DNA from: CAWEWH01 sp963812775 | GTDB lineage: Bacteria > Pseudomonadota > Alphaproteobacteria > Rhizobiales > Beijerinckiaceae | DNA: 64,000 nucleotides | Direction of reading: 5' to 3' | Assembly: GCA_963812775.1 (NCBI GenBank) | Contig: CAWEWH010000007.1 | Coordinates: 62,001 to 126,000, forward strand | In this document: positions 59,414 through 64,000 of the stretch, in pieces | Layout: each line of letters opens with the position of its first letter | Position numbering within the stretch: the first letter of the stretch is position 1 | The notes under the pieces: model-generated | Database searches by the model: none | What the model was told of the DNA's origin: nothing | The model's input: the letters and a program-made list of their open reading frames with translations, nothing else | Made by a program: the position numbers and the translations under genes

Positions 59414-60181
59414 CTACCTGCCGCGGTATCTTGGCTGGCGCTTTTCCCGCCACGCCGCCACGGACTTTTGCGTGTCCTCGCTGACCTCCTGCGGCCAGAT
59501 ATAGTTCACGTAATCCATCTCGTTCTGCAGGAAGCCCATTCGCGCCGCCTTGTAGTGTCCGTACTTGACGGCCTTTATGTACATCGGCGGGACCCGCTTC
59601 AGCATCTCAGCCCAACGCACCGCCTCGGCCATCAGGTCCTTCTCGGGCACCACCTTGTTGACGAGGCCGAGTTGGTAGGCGCGCTCCGGGCTCATGAACT
59701 CGCCGCCCTTCCAGGCAAGCAGCAGGAACTCGAGGCTGACCTTGAACGGCATGTAGGGCAGATAGTCGACGGGCGGCACGGCGACGCCGGCCCGGCCTTC
59801 GGGAAATCCGAGGCGGGCGGTGTCGGCCATGATGGTGATGTCGCAGCCGCGCACCCCGAAGGCATAGCCGCCCCCCATGCAGTTGCCCTGGATGGCGCCG
59901 ACCAGCGGCTTGAACACTTCGGTGCCGTTGCGTGGATAGGCTTGGTGCGTCAGGTAGGGGATCTTGCGCTCGACCGCGCCAGGCGTGAGATCGACACCGA
60001 CGCAGAAATCGCGGCCGGCGCCGCTTAGAATGCCGACCTTGACGTTCGGGTCCTTCTCGAATCGCGGCCACACGGCGACCAGCTCATGCGCCAGCTCGTC
60101 GTCGATGGCGTTTCGCTCCGCTGGCCGGTTCAGCGTGATGTAAGCGATCTCGTCCTTCACCTCGTAGCGAAGTTTTGGCAA
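59414..60181 (-). CDS. Enoyl-CoA hydratase/isomerase family protein
   Basis: About 255 residues, starting at TTG 60181 (LPKLRYEVKDEIAYITLNRP) with GGAGGG four bases upstream; the frame further upstream to 60376 lies inside malate synthase and is not used. Crotonase features are AERNAIDDELAHEL, VGILSGAGRDFCVGVDLTPG, PLVGAIQGNCMGGGYAFGVRGCDI and DTARLGFPEGRAGVAVP. The Glu of FPEGR sits at a catalytic position. It follows malate synthase by 22 bases on the same strand and is probably co-transcribed. Likely substrates are short or medium acyl-CoA esters. Confidence 0.9.
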   Translation of the reverse strand: MPKLRYEVKDEIAYITLNRPAERNAIDDELAHELVAVWPRFEKDPNVKVGILSGAGRDFCVGVDLTPGAVERKIPYLTHQAYPRNGTEVFKPLVGAIQGNCMGGGYAFGVRGCDITIMADTARLGFPEGRAGVAVPPVDYLPYMPFKVSLEFLLLAWKGGEFMSPERAYQLGLVNKVVPEKDLMAEAVRWAEMLKRVPPMYIKAVKYGHYKAARMGFLQNEMDYVNYIWPQEVSEDTQKSVAAWREKRQPRYRGR

Positions 60182-60203
60182 CGTGCCCTCCGTTGTTGTT
60201 GTC

Positions 60204-62414
60204 CTAGGCGCCGCTCGCCGCTCCCGCCGCCTTGGCCTCGCGGCGGCGCGCATGCAGGATGAACTCGGTATAGCCGTTGGGCTGCGCGCGGCCCTTGAAC
60301 ACCAGATCGCAGGCGGCCTTGAAGGCGACGCCGTTGAAGTCGGGCGCCATGGGGCGGTAGAGCGGGTCGCCGGCATTCTGCCGGTCGACCACCCGTGCCA
60401 TGCGCTTCAGCGTCTCCGTGACCTGCGCCTCGCTGACGACACCGTTGGCGAGCCAGTTGGCCAGATGTTGGCTCGAGATTCGGAGCGTTGCCCGGTCCTC
60501 CATGAGGCCAATGTCGTGGATATCCGGCACCTTGGAGCAGCCGACCCCCTGGTCGATCCAGCGCACCACGTAGCCCAGAATGCCCTGGCAATTGTTGTCG
60601 AGTTCCTGCTGCACAGCGTCGGGCGCGAAGTTGGATTGCGTCACCGGGATGGTGAGGATGTCGGCAAGCTTGGCGCGCGGCTTCCCCTCGAGGTCCCGCT
60701 GCCGGGCGAACACGTCGACCTTGTGATAGTGCAGCGCGTGCAGGACGGCGGCGGTGGGCGAGGGCACCCAGGCGGTGGAGGCGCCAGCCTGCGGGTGGGC
60801 GATCTTCTGCGCCAGCATGTCGGCCATGCGGTCGGGCATGGCCCACATGCCCTTGCCGATCTGCGCGTGGCCCTTGAGGCCGCTGCCTAGGCCGGTGTCA
60901 ACGTTCCAGTCCTCGTAGGCCTTGATCCACGCCGTCGCCTTCATGTCGTTCTTGCGCACCATGGGGCCGGCCTCGATCGACGTGTGGATCTCGTCGCCGG
61001 TGCGGTCGAGGAAGCCGGTATTAATGAACACAGCGCGTTGCGAGGCGGCCTTGATGCAGGCTTTGAGGTTGATCGTGGTGCGCCGCTCCTCGTCCATGAT
61101 GCCCATCTTGACCGTGTGTGGCTTGAGGCCGAGGAGCGACTCAACCCGACCGAAGAGGGCGTCCGAGAAGGCCACCTCGTCGGGGCCGTGCATCTTGGGC
61201 TTGACAATATAGACGGAGCCGGCGCGGCTGTTGCGGAGCCTTTGCCCGCCACCGAGATCGCGCTGGCCGATGAGCACGCTCACCGCCGCGTCGAGGATGC
61301 CCTCGGGCACCGGCTTGCCGGCGGCGTCCAGCACCGCGTCGGTGTACATGTGATGGCCGACATTTCGCACCAGCATGAGGCTGCGGCCGGGCAGGGTGAA
61401 GGCCTTGCCGTCCGGGCCCGAAAAGGTCGGGTCGGGATTGAGCCGGCGCTGCATGTTGGTGCCGCTCTTCTCGAAGCTGGCGGCCAGCGAGCCATCCACT
61501 AGGCCGAGCCAGTTGCGATAGATGGCGGTCTTGTCCTCCGCGTCCACCGCCGCGACGCTGTCCTCCATGTCCATGATGGTCGATACGGCCGCCTCGACGA
61601 TCACGTCGGCGATTCCGGCGGCATCGTCCTTGCCGATGGCGTGGGCCCGATCGATGACGAGTTCCAGGTGCAGGCCGTTGTTGACGAAGAGCACCCCGGC
61701 GGGGGCATCGGCGTCGCCGCGATAGCCGCGGAACTGCGCGGGCTTGGCCAAGGTGGTGCTGCCGCTGCGGGTGCTCACCACGAGCGCCCCGTTCTTCACG
61801 GCATAGCCGCTCGCCTCGGCGTGCTTTCCCCTGGCCAGCGGCACCGCCTCGTCGAGAAAGGCCTTGGCCTTGTCGATCACCAGTGCGCCGCGCGCCGGAT
61901 TGTAGCCGCCCTGCCGCTTGGCGGCGCCCTCGTCCGGGATGACGTCGGTTCCATAGAACGCGTCATAGAGCGAACCCCAGCGCGCATTGGCGGCATTGAG
62001 CGCGTAGCGGGCGTTGGACAGCGGCACGACGAGCTGCGGTCCGGCGATGGTGGCGATCTCGTCGTCCACCTCGGCGGTCGACACCTTCACGTTGCCGGGA
62101 TCGGCCAAGAGATAGCCGATGTCGCGCAGGAACGCCTCGTAGGCCGCAGCGTCGAAGGGCCGGCCGCGGCGTTCACGGTGCCAGGCATCGATCTTTTCCT
62201 GCAGCTCGTCGCGCCGGGCGAGCAACGCGGCGTTGCGGGGCGCCAGATCGCGTACCAGCGCGGCAAAGCCGTCCCAGAATGCCTTCGGCGAAAGTTTCGT
62301 CCCCGCCAGCGCCTCCTTGGCGATGAAATCGTGGAGGCATCGCGCCACGGAGAGACCGCCGGCCTCGATCCGGTCGGTTTCGGTCTGCAGCTTGGCTGAG
62401 CTTTGGGCTGGCAT
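60204..62414 (-). CDS. glcB: Malate synthase G
   Basis: Condenses glyoxylate with acetyl-CoA to malate (glyoxylate bypass). About 736 residues, the size of isoform G. Conserved segments are LNAANARWGSLYDAFYGTD, IMDMEDSVAAVDAEDK, LPGRSLMLVRNVGHHMYTD, the acidic Glu/Asp in KMGIMDEERRTTINLK, FINTGFLDRTGDEIHTSIEAGP, MWAMPDRMADML, GASTAWVPSPTAAVLHALHYH, and the C-terminal catalytic Asp region (VEYYV-like VVRWIDQGVGCSKVPDIHD, MEDRATLRIS). ATG 62414 with AGAGGAG upstream is chosen over an earlier in-frame start at 62498. It is divergent from an acyl-CoA ligase gene; both suit growth on fatty or C2 compounds. Confidence 0.96.
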   Translation of the reverse strand: MPAQSSAKLQTETDRIEAGGLSVARCLHDFIAKEALAGTKLSPKAFWDGFAALVRDLAPRNAALLARRDELQEKIDAWHRERRGRPFDAAAYEAFLRDIGYLLADPGNVKVSTAEVDDEIATIAGPQLVVPLSNARYALNAANARWGSLYDAFYGTDVIPDEGAAKRQGGYNPARGALVIDKAKAFLDEAVPLARGKHAEASGYAVKNGALVVSTRSGSTTLAKPAQFRGYRGDADAPAGVLFVNNGLHLELVIDRAHAIGKDDAAGIADVIVEAAVSTIMDMEDSVAAVDAEDKTAIYRNWLGLVDGSLAASFEKSGTNMQRRLNPDPTFSGPDGKAFTLPGRSLMLVRNVGHHMYTDAVLDAAGKPVPEGILDAAVSVLIGQRDLGGGQRLRNSRAGSVYIVKPKMHGPDEVAFSDALFGRVESLLGLKPHTVKMGIMDEERRTTINLKACIKAASQRAVFINTGFLDRTGDEIHTSIEAGPMVRKNDMKATAWIKAYEDWNVDTGLGSGLKGHAQIGKGMWAMPDRMADMLAQKIAHPQAGASTAWVPSPTAAVLHALHYHKVDVFARQRDLEGKPRAKLADILTIPVTQSNFAPDAVQQELDNNCQGILGYVVRWIDQGVGCSKVPDIHDIGLMEDRATLRISSQHLANWLANGVVSEAQVTETLKRMARVVDRQNAGDPLYRPMAPDFNGVAFKAACDLVFKGRAQPNGYTEFILHARRREAKAAGAASGA

Positions 62415-62601
62415 GATCACTCCTCTTGCAACAACGCCTCGTTGGAGGAACCTAGCCGCTTGCACGCGCGCGGCAACTGCCTGCGGGTGGCCGGGCATGC
62501 ACGTTCCGGCTACCGCTTGCGAGGCGGCGCGCTATAGTGGGCCAATTGCCGGTCAAAACGAGCGGCGTCAGCCGCCGATAAAGGCCCAAAGGGAGGAGAC
62601 C

Positions 62602-64000
62602 ATCGACACGCTTGCGGTCGGCCGCATTCTCAGCGGCAAACGGGAGATAAGCCACGCCCGGCTCATGCAACGGGCACAATGCGCTGCGCGCGGCTTCACG
62701 GAGCTGGGCGTCAAGGAGGGCGATGCCGTTGCCGTCATCCTACGCAATGACTTTGCCTTCTTCGAAGCGAGCTTCGCCACCCAGCAGCTCGGTGCCTACA
62801 GCGTCCCGGTCAATTGGCACGGCAAGACGCCCGAGATCGCCTACGTGCTCAAGGATTGCGGCGCCAAGGCCGTCATCGCGCATGCCGATCTCATGCCGCA
62901 GGTCGGGCCCGCCGTTCCCGATGGCTTACCGATCCTCGTCGTCCCGACGCCGCCGGAGATCGCCGCCAGCTACATGGTCCCGGCCGCTCTTTGTGAGCCC
63001 CCTGCCGGCCTGCAACTCTGGGATGACTGGGTTGAGGGGTTCGCGCCGCTGCCCGGCAGCCCCGCTGGCGCGATTTCGAGCATGATCTACACGTCAGGTA
63101 CGACCGGCAATCCCAAGGGCGTGCGGCGCCTGCTCAACCCGGAGGGCGCTGGCGCAATGGCGCGCCTCGCCAAGATCGTGTTCGGCATCGAGCCGGGCGT
63201 CGAGATGCGCACCGTGGTGACCGGCCCGCTCTATCACTCGGCGCCGAATTTCTTCGGCCTCTATGCGGTGCGCGACGGCGGCCTCGCCGTGCTGCAGCCG
63301 CGCTTCAACGAGATCGAGCTCCTGGAGATCATCCAGGCCTACCGCATCACGCATGTGCACCTCGTTCCGACCATGTTCGTCAGGCTGCTGCGGCTGCCCG
63401 AGGAGGTGAAGCGGCGCTACGACGTGTCGTCCCTCAAGGTGGTGGTGCATGGCGCCGCGCCCTGTCCGGGCGACGTGAAGCGGCGCATGATCGAGTGGTG
63501 GGGGCCGGTGATCGTCGAATATTACGGCGGCACCGAAACCGGCGCCGTTTGCTTCAACACCTCGGCGGAGGCGCTGAAGAAGCCCGGCACCGTCGGCCGG
63601 CCGCTGCCCGGCGGCAACGTCAGGATCGTCGGCGAGGACGGCAAGGCGCTCGGCCCGCGCGAGGTGGGCGAGGTCTATCTGTGGATCGACGGCTTCCCCA
63701 ACTTCACCTACCACAACAATCCGGAGAAGCGCGCCGCCTGCGAGCGCGACGGCTTGGTCAGCATCGGCGACGTGGGATATCTCGACGAGGACGGCTATCT
63801 CTTTCTCTGCGACCGCAAGAACGACATGGTCATCATGGGCGGCACCAACATCTACCCGGCCGAGATCGAGGCGGAGCTGGTCAACATGCCGGGCGTGCAG
63901 GACAGCGCGGTGTTCGGCATTCCCGACGAGGAGTTCGGCGAGCGCGTCGCCGCTTACGTGCAGCCGCGGGAAGGCGCCAAGCTGACCGACGCCGACGTGC
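62602..64000 (+). CDS. Acyl-CoA synthetase (AMP-forming ligase), 5' part
   Basis: The gene runs off the window end. In frame from 62602 are the ANL-superfamily motifs: MIYTSGTTGNPKGVRR (P-loop-like A3), YHSAPNFF, LKVVVHGAAPCPGDVKRR, VEYYGGTETGAVCFN (A5), VGYLDEDGYLFLCDRKNDMVIMGGTNIYPAEIEAEL broken here (A7-A8), and VFGIPDEEFGERVAAYVQP. It forms acyl-CoA via acyl-AMP; homologues act on fatty, bile or aromatic acids. The start is odd: a perfect GGGAGGAG site is followed by ACC and then ATC GAC ACG CTT, where ATG would be expected. ATG 62665 and ATG 62497 are the canonical in-frame alternatives. It is divergent from malate synthase. Confidence 0.9.
   Translation, partial: MDTLAVGRILSGKREISHARLMQRAQCAARGFTELGVKEGDAVAVILRNDFAFFEASFATQQLGAYSVPVNWHGKTPEIAYVLKDCGAKAVIAHADLMPQVGPAVPDGLPILVVPTPPEIAASYMVPAALCEPPAGLQLWDDWVEGFAPLPGSPAGAISSMIYTSGTTGNPKGVRRLLNPEGAGAMARLAKIVFGIEPGVEMRTVVTGPLYHSAPNFFGLYAVRDGGLAVLQPRFNEIELLEIIQAYRITHVHLVPTMFVRLLRLPEEVKRRYDVSSLKVVVHGAAPCPGDVKRRMIEWWGPVIVEYYGGTETGAVCFNTSAEALKKPGTVGRPLPGGNVRIVGEDGKALGPREVGEVYLWIDGFPNFTYHNNPEKRAACERDGLVSIGDVGYLDEDGYLFLCDRKNDMVIMGGTNIYPAEIEAELVNMPGVQDSAVFGIPDEEFGERVAAYVQPREGAKLTDADV

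Overview
The window looks like a chromosomal segment of a high-GC alphaproteobacterium, most likely Hyphomicrobiales (Rhizobiales). The support is the overall GC richness, the ATGA/TGATG-coupled operons, NasS/NasT nitrate control, malonyl-CoA decarboxylase, a HAMP-array hybrid kinase and EcfG-type promoter motifs. No rRNA, tRNA, CRISPR array, transposase or phage gene was seen. The assignment is inferred from gene content, not from a marker gene.

Layout. (1) 1-2.1 kb, minus strand: nitrate-assimilation control, nasT-nasS followed by the start of a Tat-exported NrtA. The intervening leader carries a sigma-54 promoter, two hexaloop hairpins of the ANTAR-target type and an overlapping terminator. 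(2) 2.2-9.6 kb: class III CoA-transferase, malonyl-CoA decarboxylase, a YbhP/ClsB/YbhN-like membrane-lipid module and a YihY/BrkB membrane protein. (3) 9.7-11.7 kb: a two-gene unit for an ATP-dependent DNA ligase and a LigD-type polymerase (NHEJ-like repair). (4) 12.0-33.0 kb: glycogen phosphorylase, a GHKL ATPase of unknown role, and a tightly coupled six-gene alpha-glucan/trehalose operon (glgX, treZ, malQ-treY fusion, glgE, treS-maltokinase fusion, glgB).

(5) 33.1-36.3 kb: a 1051-residue protein joining an LCAT-like lipase, a macro/M17-N-like domain and a C-terminal CHAT caspase-like protease. This is the best candidate here for an undescribed effector. (6) 36.4-45.5 kb: MaoC-like hydratase, quinone oxidoreductase, a heavily frameshifted ankyrin gene, a palindromic intergenic repeat, a crotonase, a membrane-fused spermidine-synthase-like protein, a small charged protein, ComB-like phosphatase, an Ada-like Cys-motif protein and inorganic pyrophosphatase. 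(7) 45.6-49.3 kb: a three-gene operon of TackOD1/degenerate GGDEF protein, processive GT2 glycosyltransferase and HlyD-type adaptor, probably making and exporting a polysaccharide. (8) 49.4-59.2 kb: a fungal Nik1-like hybrid histidine kinase with nine 92-residue HAMP repeats, a coupled REC-kinase-REC gene (both frameshifted in this sequence), and a convergent PAS-kinase-REC gene. (9) 59.4-64 kb: crotonase, malate synthase G, and the start of an acyl-CoA ligase.

How it fits together. The glucan operon contains all catalytic steps to turn alpha-glucan into trehalose (GlgX, TreY, TreZ) and to rebuild glucan from trehalose (TreS, maltokinase, GlgE, GlgB), so it can run as a reversible storage/osmoprotectant cycle. 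EcfG-like motifs before this operon, before the HAMP-array kinase (exact match) and before a small charged protein suggest a general-stress theme. Several genes (nasS, ankyrin, both tandem kinases) carry frameshifts with well-preserved protein sequence on each side, so sequencing or assembly error is at least as likely as genuine decay.
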